A stretch of 39,150 nucleotides of DNA, taken from NCBI GenBank assembly GCA_965602795.1, contig CBFCZR010000001.1:1-39150 (forward strand), written 5' to 3'. The notes under the pieces are model-generated. The model was not told the origin of the DNA, did not search any database, and saw only the letters and a list, made by a program, of their open reading frames with translations. Made by a program: the position numbers and the translations under genes. The stretch is from Bathyarchaeum sp965602795 (lineage in GTDB: Archaea > Thermoproteota > Bathyarchaeia > Bathyarchaeales > Bathyarchaeaceae). Within the stretch, counting starts at the first letter, position 1, and every line of letters starts with the position of its first letter. This document shows positions 31,464 to 38,956 of this stretch, piece by piece.

Positions 31464-31895
31464 ATGTCTGAAAAACAGAGAAAACACTCAATCTTCGATA
31501 AAATGAATGGATATGTAGAAGAGTTCGAAAATTTAGTAGATGAACTTATGGCATCCGCATTCTCTGAGGGCCCCAGTTGGAATACGGAAACGTGCTGTCT
31601 TCAGGCTCTCTCCAACGTTTTCATGACTTCCCGAGAAGTTGTAGTCACAGCTGACATGCCAAATATCGAAACTGAAACCGTGAAGGTTGAGGCAGTAGAT
31701 GAAAACACTGTTGAGATTACAGCGAAAATGAGGAAAAAAGTGCGGTTCGCCGATTTAGGTATCTACCATAGGCAGGGAGAGTTTTCTTCTTTACGTTGCC
31801 AAGGTCGCATACATGTAGCTTTTGATGCGGAAAAAATGAAAATCGCCTACAAAGGAGGCATAGTAGAGGTTCGATTCTCGAGAAAAAAGAAATAG
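31464..31895 (+). CDS. hsp20: Hsp20/alpha-crystallin family protein
   Basis: 143 aa small heat-shock-type chaperone. The alpha-crystallin domain spans ~50-140: VVVTADMPNIETETVKVEAV is the A-x-x-P-N-type strand region, followed by VEITAKMRKKV and, at the end, IAYKGGIVEVRFSR. The G-x-L motif of classical members is GGIVEV. The N-terminal arm is helical and acidic; the canonical C-terminal I-x-I tail is absent. AGGAGG lies before the ATG, 11 nt after the PAC2 stop, so they are co-transcribed. Confidence 0.82.
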   Translation: MSEKQRKHSIFDKMNGYVEEFENLVDELMASAFSEGPSWNTETCCLQALSNVFMTSREVVVTADMPNIETETVKVEAVDENTVEITAKMRKKVRFADLGIYHRQGEFSSLRCQGRIHVAFDAEKMKIAYKGGIVEVRFSRKKK

Positions 31896-31997
31896 CAAAA
31901 TTGAATAACTGTTTGAAGCCTCAGTTTGCTCGCGTCTTCACAATTCCGACGGCTCTTCTCGCATCATCGGCTTCAACTAAAGCTCTCTTTAACTCTT

Positions 31998-32933
31998 CTA
32001 ATCAGTCTTTCCGAGACGTTCAAAGGCAGAAGCCACAATCAAGGGGAAAGCTATTGTTGCGTCACAGATGACTGTCGCCTCTTTTCCTTCAGGCTTCACT
32101 TTTCCCCAGCTGATTGCCTCTTTCAAGGTAGCTCCGCTTAGTCCACCGGGTTCTGGCCTATCCATGGTGATCTGGATTGCAAGGTCGACGCCTTCTCTGA
32201 AAGTGTTGGCAAAGAGGGCGAAGTGTTTAGGCCAGCCTCCTCCCAAGATTATTATGCCCACTTTTTTGGCTTCGTAAGCAATGTCAACGAGTTTGTGGGT
32301 GTCAAGGAGCGGGTCTATCCTCAGTTTTTTGTCTTGCCCGAACATCCACATGTGGAAGCCAGCTATAGAATCCACTAATCCGGGGCTTATGATTGGAACT
32401 CCTTTCTTTGCGGCGGTGGCGAGGATGGATTCTGGATCGGAGATTCTTTTGCCGATCTCAAAAAGAAGTTCGGTGGTGGATATGCGTTCTCTCTTCTCTT
32501 CAGGTATGCTTTCCAGGGTTTTGTTTATCCATTTTTCTAAGTCTTTGAAGGCATCCTGTTTGATGTAGATGTCGCCTATTCGCCCGATGTCTTGGTTCTT
32601 CAGTTCTTTGTCTTCGGCGAGAAAGGTGCCTATCCAGTGACGGTGACCAAGGGATTCCACCATGTCATGAACCATGTTAGCGCCAGTGGTCACAATTGCA
32701 TTCACATACTCTTGCTCTATCAAATCTCTGATCATCTGCCGCATCCCCCCTGGAACTAGAGGACCAGCTAAAGTCAAGAAAACCGTATAATCCCTGTCAC
32801 CAAACATCTCCGTTACAATCTCGGCGGCTTTACCAATTTTTCCGGCGCCAAGCACTCCGCACTCGTTCATTTCAGAAACGAGGTCGTCTACGGTTAAGCC
32901 GTCCTTCAGATGCATATGTTTTACGCGTTTCAA
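31998..32933 (-). CDS. dys: deoxyhypusine synthase
   Basis: 311 aa, TTG start. NAD-dependent enzyme that moves the aminobutyl group of spermidine to the hypusine-site lysine of aIF5A. The active-site lysine is K236 in GGGWPKHF. Also visible are AGPLVPGGMRQMI, TTGANMVHD and SPGLVDSIAGFHMWMFGQD. The substrate gene aif5a lies directly upstream on the same strand (95-nt gap), so enzyme and target are likely co-regulated. A palindrome with an extra half site lies in the gap (see below). Confidence 0.95.
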   Translation of the reverse strand: MKRVKHMHLKDGLTVDDLVSEMNECGVLGAGKIGKAAEIVTEMFGDRDYTVFLTLAGPLVPGGMRQMIRDLIEQEYVNAIVTTGANMVHDMVESLGHRHWIGTFLAEDKELKNQDIGRIGDIYIKQDAFKDLEKWINKTLESIPEEKRERISTTELLFEIGKRISDPESILATAAKKGVPIISPGLVDSIAGFHMWMFGQDKKLRIDPLLDTHKLVDIAYEAKKVGIIILGGGWPKHFALFANTFREGVDLAIQITMDRPEPGGLSGATLKEAISWGKVKPEGKEATVICDATIAFPLIVASAFERLGKTD

Positions 32934-32952
32934 ATCTTCCAGCCACAGTTAA

Positions 32953-32974
32953 AAATCTTCTATTAGGAAGATTT
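32953..32974. promoter_or_regulatory. perfect 8-bp inverted repeat before dys
   Basis: AAATCTTC (32953-32960) and GAAGATTT (32967-32974) flank a 6-nt spacer. A third AAATCTTC at 32932-32939 overlaps the dys start codon. A TATA-like TTTTTAAAAC (32984-32993) places the expected transcription start inside the palindrome, which suits an operator; an RNA hairpin in the leader is the alternative. Confidence 0.5.
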
Positions 32975-32983
32975 GCTGTTAGC

Positions 32984-32993
32984 GTTTTAAAAA
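32984..32993 (-). promoter_or_regulatory. TATA box of dys
   Basis: TTTTTAAAAC on the minus strand, 51-60 nt before the dys start. It would allow dys its own promoter within the aif5a-dys interval. Confidence 0.45.
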
Positions 32994-33028
32994 GGTAGTT
33001 ACGGAAAGGTGCAGTCAGAAAAGAGGGG

Positions 33029-33424
33029 TTACCCCTTTGTTCGTGTTATTCTTGTTCTGCCCAGAATTTGCCAGTATTCAACTTCAACGCCGGAATCCAG
33101 TTTTGATTTTAGTTCTTCATCCTCTGGGTATGGTGCTTCAAGCATTCCGTAAGTTTCTAAATCCATTAATTGGACAGCTGAGGGCAACAAGGCGATGACT
33201 TGTCCGGTGTTTTTCTCTATGAGGGGAACGTCAACCTGTGCACTTACAGGCTTCACTATTGTTTTTTTGGATTCATCAAAAACGCCTATGGCTACGATAC
33301 GAGCCTTTGCAGAACCGTGTTTCCCAGGTTTCGATTTAGTGTAATTCACTATTTTGCAGGGTTCACCGGCGATGATTATGTAGCTGCCGACTCTTAGGGC
33401 GCCAACATCCATAGGTTTGCTCAT
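33029..33424 (-). CDS. eif5a: translation factor aIF5A
   Basis: 131 aa. Archaeal IF5A rescues ribosomes stalled at difficult peptide bonds. The modification loop is KSKPGKHGSAKARI, with K35 the expected hypusine site. The N-terminal SH3-like domain is followed by a C-terminal OB domain (VEVEYWQILGRTRI). Its modifying enzyme dys is the next gene downstream. Confidence 0.96.
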   Translation of the reverse strand: MSKPMDVGALRVGSYIIIAGEPCKIVNYTKSKPGKHGSAKARIVAIGVFDESKKTIVKPVSAQVDVPLIEKNTGQVIALLPSAVQLMDLETYGMLEAPYPEDEELKSKLDSGVEVEYWQILGRTRITRTKG

Positions 33425-33571
33425 GTTATACAGTTCTCCTAACAGAAGAATTTCACGTATTTCTATGTTAATAACCTATCGCCTAAAATACGCTTTGGAT
33501 AAGTATTGGACAGCTAGCAACTTAAAAATAGCTAATTTCACAATTATTATTTTGCCTTTCGGAGGTAAAAG

Positions 33572-34096
33572 ATTACGAAAAGAAGAGTTATAGTTCTGGA
33601 TACCTCGGCTTTCATCGCCGGATTTGACCCTCTTGCAGTGCCAGACAAACAATACACAGTAACAGAGGTTAAAAATGAACTAATTGCAGGGTCAATGCCT
33701 TGGGTGCGATTCAACGCAGCAATAGAGAACGGGAAGTTGACAATCAGGAGTCCGAAAAGTTCTGTTTCTCAAGAGATTCAGGAAGCTTCCATGAAGGTTG
33801 GGGATATGCGTTATCTCTCTGAGGCGGATTTGCAAGTTCTGGCTTTAGCTTTAGAGCTGAAAAATATGGGTTCAAGTCCGGTAATTGTTACGGATGATTA
33901 TTCGATACAGAATGTGGCTAACAAAATCGATGTCGAATTTACGTCGTTGATGACTTTCGGGATAAAGTTTCGCTTCAAATGGATATTATACTGCCCCGCA
34001 TGCTATCGTAAATATCCCCCAGATTACAAATTCAAAGTTTGCGAAGTCTGCGGAACAGAACTTAAAAGGAAGCCTAAGAAAAAAACGCGGTTATAA
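33572..34096 (+). CDS. nob1: rRNA maturation endonuclease Nob1, non-canonical start
   Basis: 174 aa if read from ATT 33572. Nob1 cleaves the 3' end of small-subunit rRNA. The PIN domain needs its first Asp in VLDTSAFIAGFDP (D10), further acidic residues follow in TEVKNEL, SEADLQVLALA and VTDDYS. The C-terminal zinc ribbon is CPACYRKYP...CEVCGTEL. The first standard start codon in this frame is GTG 33638, which would delete the catalytic Asp. Upstream, an in-frame TAA lies two codons before ATT, and there is no ATG/GTG/TTG. GGAGGT (33561-33566) sits five bases before ATT, so ATT is the likely initiator. Confidence 0.85.
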   Translation: MTKRRVIVLDTSAFIAGFDPLAVPDKQYTVTEVKNELIAGSMPWVRFNAAIENGKLTIRSPKSSVSQEIQEASMKVGDMRYLSEADLQVLALALELKNMGSSPVIVTDDYSIQNVANKIDVEFTSLMTFGIKFRFKWILYCPACYRKYPPDYKFKVCEVCGTELKRKPKKKTRL

Positions 34097-34104
34097 ACTA
34101 GAAG

Positions 34105-34215
34105 TGGCGCCGGGGAAGGGATTTGAACCCTTGTGGCGCATGGCACCACCGGTTGTCTTCTGACTTGTGTTTGAGTCATTTCGAGACCGGCACATTACCG
34201 CTCTGTCACCCCGGC
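34105..34215 (-). tRNA. tRNA-Ser(CGA) with 25-nt intron, CCA encoded
   Basis: Acceptor stem GCCGGGG/CCCCGGC, discriminator G and encoded CCA (34105-34107). The D stem is ACA/TGT, the anticodon stem CCGGT/ACCGG, and the anticodon loop CT-CGA-A. A class II variable arm (TGGTGC cat GCGCCA) and T arm AAGGG TTCAAAT CCCTT follow. An intron of about 25 nt sits after position 37 and contains its own TGACT/AGTCA hairpin; TCT/AGA pairing and a CAA bulge fit a relaxed bulge-helix-bulge splice site. Long variable arm, discriminator G and CGA give serine. Confidence 0.93.
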
Positions 34216-34240
34216 AACCAAAGTTTTAGAGTTTGTTGCC

Positions 34241-34250
34241 GCTTAAAAGC
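34241..34250 (-). promoter_or_regulatory. TATA box of tRNA-Ser
   Basis: GCTTTTAAGC on the minus strand, 26-35 nt before the mature 5' end, the usual distance for archaeal tRNA promoters. Confidence 0.6.
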
Positions 34251-34280
34251 GCTTTCGCCCAAACAACATAGAGAGAGCGG

Positions 34281-35843
34281 TTAACAGAAGTGTGTGTGAA
34301 GTTTTTCTTTTCTTTGCTCAAGGCAGATGTGTTTTAGCCAGTTTTTGTCGTCGGTAGTTGGATAATCTTCTCTGTAGTGGGTTCCTCTGCTTTCTTTTCT
34401 GGTATAGGCGGCTGTTGTTACGAGGCTAGACACATTTAGCATGTTTTTTAATTCAAGAAACCGCGTGTTCACACCGTTCCCGCCAAGAACAGCCAGTCTT
34501 CGGTTTAACTGTTCCAATTTCCTAAGCATGAGGCTCATATTTTCCTCGTTTCGGACTATTCCAACATAATGCCACATAGCCGTTCTCAATTCTGCTTGAA
34601 TATCGTTCAACTCTTGATGTTCTATATTAAAGAAGGCAATTTCCTTTTGTTGCTGCGGTGCTCCAATTTTGTTCCTCAGATAATTTTTTGCTTTTTTTGC
34701 CCCCAAAGAAGAGAAAACAACAGATTCCAGCAACGAATTGCTTGCTAGTCTGTTAGCCCCGTGCACCTCAGTGCAGGCGCATTCGCCAAAAGCTAAGAGA
34801 TTAGCCAAAGTAGTCTCCCCATACTCATTTGTTTTAATCCCCCCGCAGATATAATGAGCAGCCGGAGACACCGGAATCAGGTCCTCTGTAATGTCTACGC
34901 CATACTTCAGGCATTCTTGATGAATCATTGGAAAACGATCTAAAATGAAATGTTCTCCTTTATGGCGAATATCCAAGTAGACGGGACTTTTCTTCAGTTC
35001 ATTGAATATTGTTCTGGATATGATGTCCCGGGGAGCAAGCCCGCCCATGCTGTCATACTCCAACATGAATCGTTCCCCCTTTTCATTCACCAAGATTGCT
35101 CCTTCGCCACGAAGAGCCTCCGATATCAAAAAGTGTGGAGCATTAGGCTTGTTTAGGGTTGTAGGATGAAATTGCACAAATTCCATATCTTCGATTTTAG
35201 CTCCTGCTCTGAGGGCCATGGCGATTCCGTCGCCTGTGGCAATTTCAGGGTTTGTGGTGTTCTGATAAATGTAGCCGATGCCTCCGGTAGCTAATACGGT
35301 GACCCGCGCAAAGATATCAATTATCGCTTGCTTTTTTATGTCCAGTATCTTCGCGCCAATGCATTCTGTGTTGTTTAGGAGGAGGTCTATAGCGAAGCAG
35401 TTCTCGAAAACCGTGGTGTTCTTGCTTTCGCGGACACTTTTGGTCATTGCCTGCTCTATTTCTTTTCCGGTTGTATCTCCGGAATGCAGTACTCGGGCTA
35501 TGCTATGTCCGCCTTCTGTAGTCAAGTGAAGTTTATTGTTCTCTTTGTCGAAGTTTACTCCAAAAGAAAGCAGATTCTGAATTGCTTCTGGACCTTTTTT
35601 AGCAAGGATTTCTACTACCCGTTTGTTGGATAATCCGCATCCAACTTTCACTGTATCTCCGAGATGTAACTGAACTGAATCATCTTTTCTGGTTACTGCG
35701 GCTATTCCGCCTTGGGCTAGGTTCGTGTTTGACTCGATTATTTCCTTTTTTGTTACAACAGTTACGTTCCCATATTTGGCGGCGTTAAGGGCGAAATTCA
35801 AGCCAGCTATGCCGCTTCCAACCACCAAATAATCCGTTTTCAA
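34281..35843 (-). CDS. nadB: L-aspartate oxidase
   Basis: 520 aa FAD enzyme oxidizing L-aspartate to iminoaspartate, first step of de novo NAD synthesis. The Rossmann FAD motif is YLVVGSGIAGLNFALNAA. SNTNLAQGGIAAV and HSGDTTGKEI follow, then the active-site regions EFVQFHPTTL, LRGEGAILVNEKGERFM and APRDIISR, and the HGANRLASNSLLE motif. The C-terminal helical domain is present. TTG start overlaps the nadC stop as TTGA. Last gene of nadA-nadC-nadB. Confidence 0.97.
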   Translation of the reverse strand: MKTDYLVVGSGIAGLNFALNAAKYGNVTVVTKKEIIESNTNLAQGGIAAVTRKDDSVQLHLGDTVKVGCGLSNKRVVEILAKKGPEAIQNLLSFGVNFDKENNKLHLTTEGGHSIARVLHSGDTTGKEIEQAMTKSVRESKNTTVFENCFAIDLLLNNTECIGAKILDIKKQAIIDIFARVTVLATGGIGYIYQNTTNPEIATGDGIAMALRAGAKIEDMEFVQFHPTTLNKPNAPHFLISEALRGEGAILVNEKGERFMLEYDSMGGLAPRDIISRTIFNELKKSPVYLDIRHKGEHFILDRFPMIHQECLKYGVDITEDLIPVSPAAHYICGGIKTNEYGETTLANLLAFGECACTEVHGANRLASNSLLESVVFSSLGAKKAKNYLRNKIGAPQQQKEIAFFNIEHQELNDIQAELRTAMWHYVGIVRNEENMSLMLRKLEQLNRRLAVLGGNGVNTRFLELKNMLNVSSLVTTAAYTRKESRGTHYREDYPTTDDKNWLKHICLEQRKEKLHTHFC

Positions 35844-36796
35844 AGCTTCATCTCCAAGCTCATATCTAAGACCCTCGCAGAATGCGTTAGATACCCCAAA
35901 GACACAACATCAATTCCAGTTCTAGCATATTCACTTATATTTTCAGGTGTTATTTCACCAGAAGCCTCCAAAAGCACATGATCATAAAGGGCCTCTCCAC
36001 GAAGAGTCTCAAGGGTTTCCTCTATTGCTTTAGGCAGGAAATTGTCAAGCATAATAATGCAGGGTTTCTTTAGCCGTAAAGTTTTAAATTTTCTCGCTGC
36101 TCTAACAGCCTCTTCGTGGGATGTTGTCTCAATTTCTATGAAACCAACGTTATCTGCAAACGCTGAAGCCTTGGCTATTGCAGTCTCAATGTAATCTTGT
36201 ATTCCCTCGCTCTTCAGGGTTTCAAGGTGATTGTCTTTGATTAGGATGGAATCCCAGAGTCCAAACCGATGAGTTAAACCGCCGCCCAAAAAAACTGCTT
36301 TCTTGTCAAGATATCTTAAAGGAGTTTTTCTTGTTGCAGCTATTCTGGTATTGAAGTCTTTCAGCAAATCAGCTAAACGTTTGGTTTCTGTGGCTATTCC
36401 AGACATTCGCTGCAAGATATTCAAGCCAATCCGTTCTGTTGCCAGAATATCTTTTTGTCCACCTTGGATTTCCAGAATTGTTTCTCCTTGAAGAGCCTCT
36501 TCGCCGTCTTTAATACAAGCCTTTACGTCGAGGTGATGCTTCCGGAAAAACCAGCTTACCTCCTCTATTCCACCGATGACTCCTGATTGCTTGGCTTTCA
36601 AGAGTGCTTTTCGGGGTTTGTTTTTGGCTAGAACCGCTTCGCTGGTTATGTCACCGGCTCCAACATCGTCAGCATATTCTTTGTCAAAAAAAGCGTTTAT
36701 CCAACTTGGATAATTTTTATTGTTTAGGTTTAATTCTGTTCCTTTCTGGTAAGCGAGTTCAACAAGTTTTTGTCTATCCAAGGCGTCAAGCCACAT
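35840..36796 (-). CDS. nadC: nicotinate-nucleotide pyrophosphorylase (quinolinate phosphoribosyltransferase)
   Basis: 318 aa; converts quinolinate and PRPP to nicotinate mononucleotide. Signature segments: DDVGAGDITSEAV, ERIGLNILQRMSGIATET, ATRKTPLRYLDKKAVFLGGGLTHR with the DSILIKDNHL active-site strand, and VDVVSLGYLTHS at the end. The N-terminus is about 30 residues longer than typical before the DVGAGD motif. It overlaps nadA by 11 nt and nadB by 4 nt, hence tight coupling. Confidence 0.96.
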   Translation of the reverse strand: MWLDALDRQKLVELAYQKGTELNLNNKNYPSWINAFFDKEYADDVGAGDITSEAVLAKNKPRKALLKAKQSGVIGGIEEVSWFFRKHHLDVKACIKDGEEALQGETILEIQGGQKDILATERIGLNILQRMSGIATETKRLADLLKDFNTRIAATRKTPLRYLDKKAVFLGGGLTHRFGLWDSILIKDNHLETLKSEGIQDYIETAIAKASAFADNVGFIEIETTSHEEAVRAARKFKTLRLKKPCIIMLDNFLPKAIEETLETLRGEALYDHVLLEASGEITPENISEYARTGIDVVSLGYLTHSARVLDMSLEMKL

Positions 36797-37694
36797 TTAA
36801 CATTCTGTCCAGAGCCTTTTCCGCTCTGACCCGTATATCTTCTGGAACCGTGACCTTAAACTGCTCCTTTTCTAGAGCATCCAAAACAAGCCCCAGATTG
36901 ATTTCTTTCATTTGAAGACACACTCTTCTGGGGGGGGCTTGCAAAAACACCTTTTCTGGAAACATTAGCCTCAACCGTTCTACAACGCCAATCTCCGTGG
37001 CTATGATGAAAGTTTTATCCTTGCTATTTTTTACGTAGTTGACCATACCAGTTGTGCTAAAAACTTCGTCAGCCAAATCCACAACCTCAGGGAGGCATTC
37101 GGGATGAACCAGAACCTTTGCATTTACATGCGTGGCTTTGGTGCGTATGATACCTTCAGGAGAAAATTTTTTGTGAACATAACACCAGCCGTTCCAAGGA
37201 ATAATTTTCTTGTCAGTATGCCTCATAACATAATTTGCTAAGTTAGAATCGGGCACAAAGATTACTTCATCCTCCTCCAAAGAATCAACCACCTTTACGG
37301 CGTTTGAGCTGGTGCAACAAATATCCGATTCCGCCTTCACATCAGCGGTTGTATTAACATAGCTCACAACGGCGGCGTTAGGATGTTTCGCCTTCAACTT
37401 TCGTAAACCAGGAACATCAACCATAGCAGCCATCGGACACTTCGCAAGCTTGGTGGGAATCAAAACTGTTTTTTCAGGATTCAGAATATAAGCGGATTCA
37501 GCCATAAAGTCAACGCCACAAAAAACTATGATGTCCGCAACGGTTTCTGTTGCCTTTTTGCTTAACCCATAGGAATCGCCAATAAAATCCGCTACCTTAT
37601 AGATTTCTGGTCTCTGGTAGATATGGGCCAGAATCACAGCGTTCTTCTCTTTTTTCAGTTTCCTTATCTGTTCAATTAGATTCTTTTCGTCCAT
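36786..37694 (-). CDS. nadA: quinolinate synthase
   Basis: 302 aa 4Fe-4S enzyme condensing iminoaspartate with dihydroxyacetone phosphate. Family motifs: AVILAHIYQRPEI near the N-terminus, DIIVFCGVDFMAESA (cluster cysteine), CCTSSNAVKVV, VHPECLPEVVDLAD (cysteine) and RVCLQMKEINL (cysteine). The typical 'HxYQ' and 'STTGM' substrate motifs are present. First gene of the NAD operon. Full length for the family. Confidence 0.96.
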   Translation of the reverse strand: MDEKNLIEQIRKLKKEKNAVILAHIYQRPEIYKVADFIGDSYGLSKKATETVADIIVFCGVDFMAESAYILNPEKTVLIPTKLAKCPMAAMVDVPGLRKLKAKHPNAAVVSYVNTTADVKAESDICCTSSNAVKVVDSLEEDEVIFVPDSNLANYVMRHTDKKIIPWNGWCYVHKKFSPEGIIRTKATHVNAKVLVHPECLPEVVDLADEVFSTTGMVNYVKNSKDKTFIIATEIGVVERLRLMFPEKVFLQAPPRRVCLQMKEINLGLVLDALEKEQFKVTVPEDIRVRAEKALDRMLNVA

Positions 37695-37747
37695 TCTGCC
37701 ACACTACTTATCCCAAAAGTCTAGAGGCATCTCACAATTTAAACATA

Positions 37748-38728
37748 TTATGGAAGCTTTGGCATGACAAGATCAGCGATATCCACGCTATTATCGTAAA
37801 TTCGGTGTATCGAAGAAGCAACAGCAAGAATATGGCGCCCCACCTCAGCGGGAAGATCGAGAATAGCTGTTTCAATCTGGTGAAAGAGGGATTCAACCTT
37901 TTCTCTTTCAGACCGTACCGACTCTGCAACAGAAACGTCATGATAAAACACAGCTTTTATGGCAGTCTCATGAGACTCGTAGACAACCTTATGGAGCTGA
38001 AGAACAAGCTCTGAAAGATTATCCTCAATGTTGGCGCCAGCTAACTTGATTACAGTCTCACCGATAGAGGCAGAGTGGTCGCCTATGGATTCAACCAAAC
38101 TCGCTGCCAAACGATAATCCAAACAATCAATCGGCAAAATACCGAGCTTTTCGCTCAGCCCCGGATTTTGAATAACAGTCCGAAGAACCCGCACTAACAG
38201 AAAATACAAGCGGTTAACTTCGTTGTCCCGCGCAACAACATTTTTAGCTAATTCCAAATCGCCCTCAAGAAGAGCAGTCACGGCGTCACGATGCACCCCC
38301 GAAACTATCGAATATTCTCTCCGAAGAATTTTTTGAGGCGGAAAAGTAGAAGGCTCTAAGAGACACTGCATAACAATGTTTGAGTGGTTCTCCTCAACAA
38401 TCTCTAGACCAACCAAACGAGTGGACGCCTGTTTTACTCGCTCACGGTCCACGGGGCTAATTCTATCTTTAGCTTTAACCTGAATGATGTCGTAGCCTAA
38501 CAAATATTTCTCAATGATCACACGATCAAGTAAGGGAGAGGGCGTAACCATCGCCACCTGAGGGGTTCGCTCTACATTATATTTCGGGTTAACAACAATG
38601 GAACCATCAGCGGTCTCGGTGATGGAAACAACAGTTCCACGATCAAGTCCGTTTCGTTCAGCCCAATTTTTAGGGAGGCACACGAAAAAGGTTCCGCCAC
38701 TTGTTCTTTGAATCTTTCGGAGGTCCAT
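37748..38728 (-). CDS. phoU: PhoU-family regulator with N-terminal AbrB/SpoVT domain
   Basis: 326 aa from ATG 38728 (MDLRKIQRTSGGTFFVCLPKNW), with GAGG eight bases upstream. A longer frame adds 38 non-homologous residues. Residues ~1-50 form a swapped-hairpin AbrB/SpoVT-type DNA-binding fold (SGGTFFVCLPKNWAERNGL). Two PhoU helical repeats follow (~110-215 and ~220-320), with acidic metal-binding patterns such as ESIGDHSASIGE and DNSVDIADL. This archaeal architecture is thought to regulate phosphate uptake genes; no Pst genes are in the window. Divergent from the PolD gene. Confidence 0.9.
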   Translation of the reverse strand: MDLRKIQRTSGGTFFVCLPKNWAERNGLDRGTVVSITETADGSIVVNPKYNVERTPQVAMVTPSPLLDRVIIEKYLLGYDIIQVKAKDRISPVDRERVKQASTRLVGLEIVEENHSNIVMQCLLEPSTFPPQKILRREYSIVSGVHRDAVTALLEGDLELAKNVVARDNEVNRLYFLLVRVLRTVIQNPGLSEKLGILPIDCLDYRLAASLVESIGDHSASIGETVIKLAGANIEDNLSELVLQLHKVVYESHETAIKAVFYHDVSVAESVRSEREKVESLFHQIETAILDLPAEVGRHILAVASSIHRIYDNSVDIADLVMPKLP

Positions 38729-38757
38729 CTCTGAATCCTCAAGCAAATATTGAATTA

Positions 38758-38766
38758 GTTTAAAGC
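38758..38766 (-). promoter_or_regulatory. TATA box of the phoU-like gene
   Basis: GCTTTAAAC on the minus strand, 30-38 nt before ATG 38728; it implies a leader of about 10 nt containing the GAGG site. Confidence 0.5.
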
Positions 38767-38875
38767 GGAACGTGTTATTAAGAGTTAACCAAGAAGTATC
38801 TGAATCATAGAAAACTGTCTTAACAAGTATAGACGCTTTCAATTGAAGTAAAACTTCAGAAAAAGAGCTTTTGCC

Positions 38876-38886
38876 AAATATAAAAG
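38876..38886 (+). promoter_or_regulatory. TATA box of the PolD small subunit gene
   Basis: AAATATAAAAG, a strong TATA element about 70 nt before ATG 38957. The expected transcription start near 38905 gives a ~50-nt leader ending in a GAGG. Confidence 0.6.
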
Positions 38887-38956
38887 AGCAGAATTAATAG
38901 GGATGCAAAGCACATATTACGGTTTCAACAGAGGGAATCAAACGAGGAAAAAGAAT

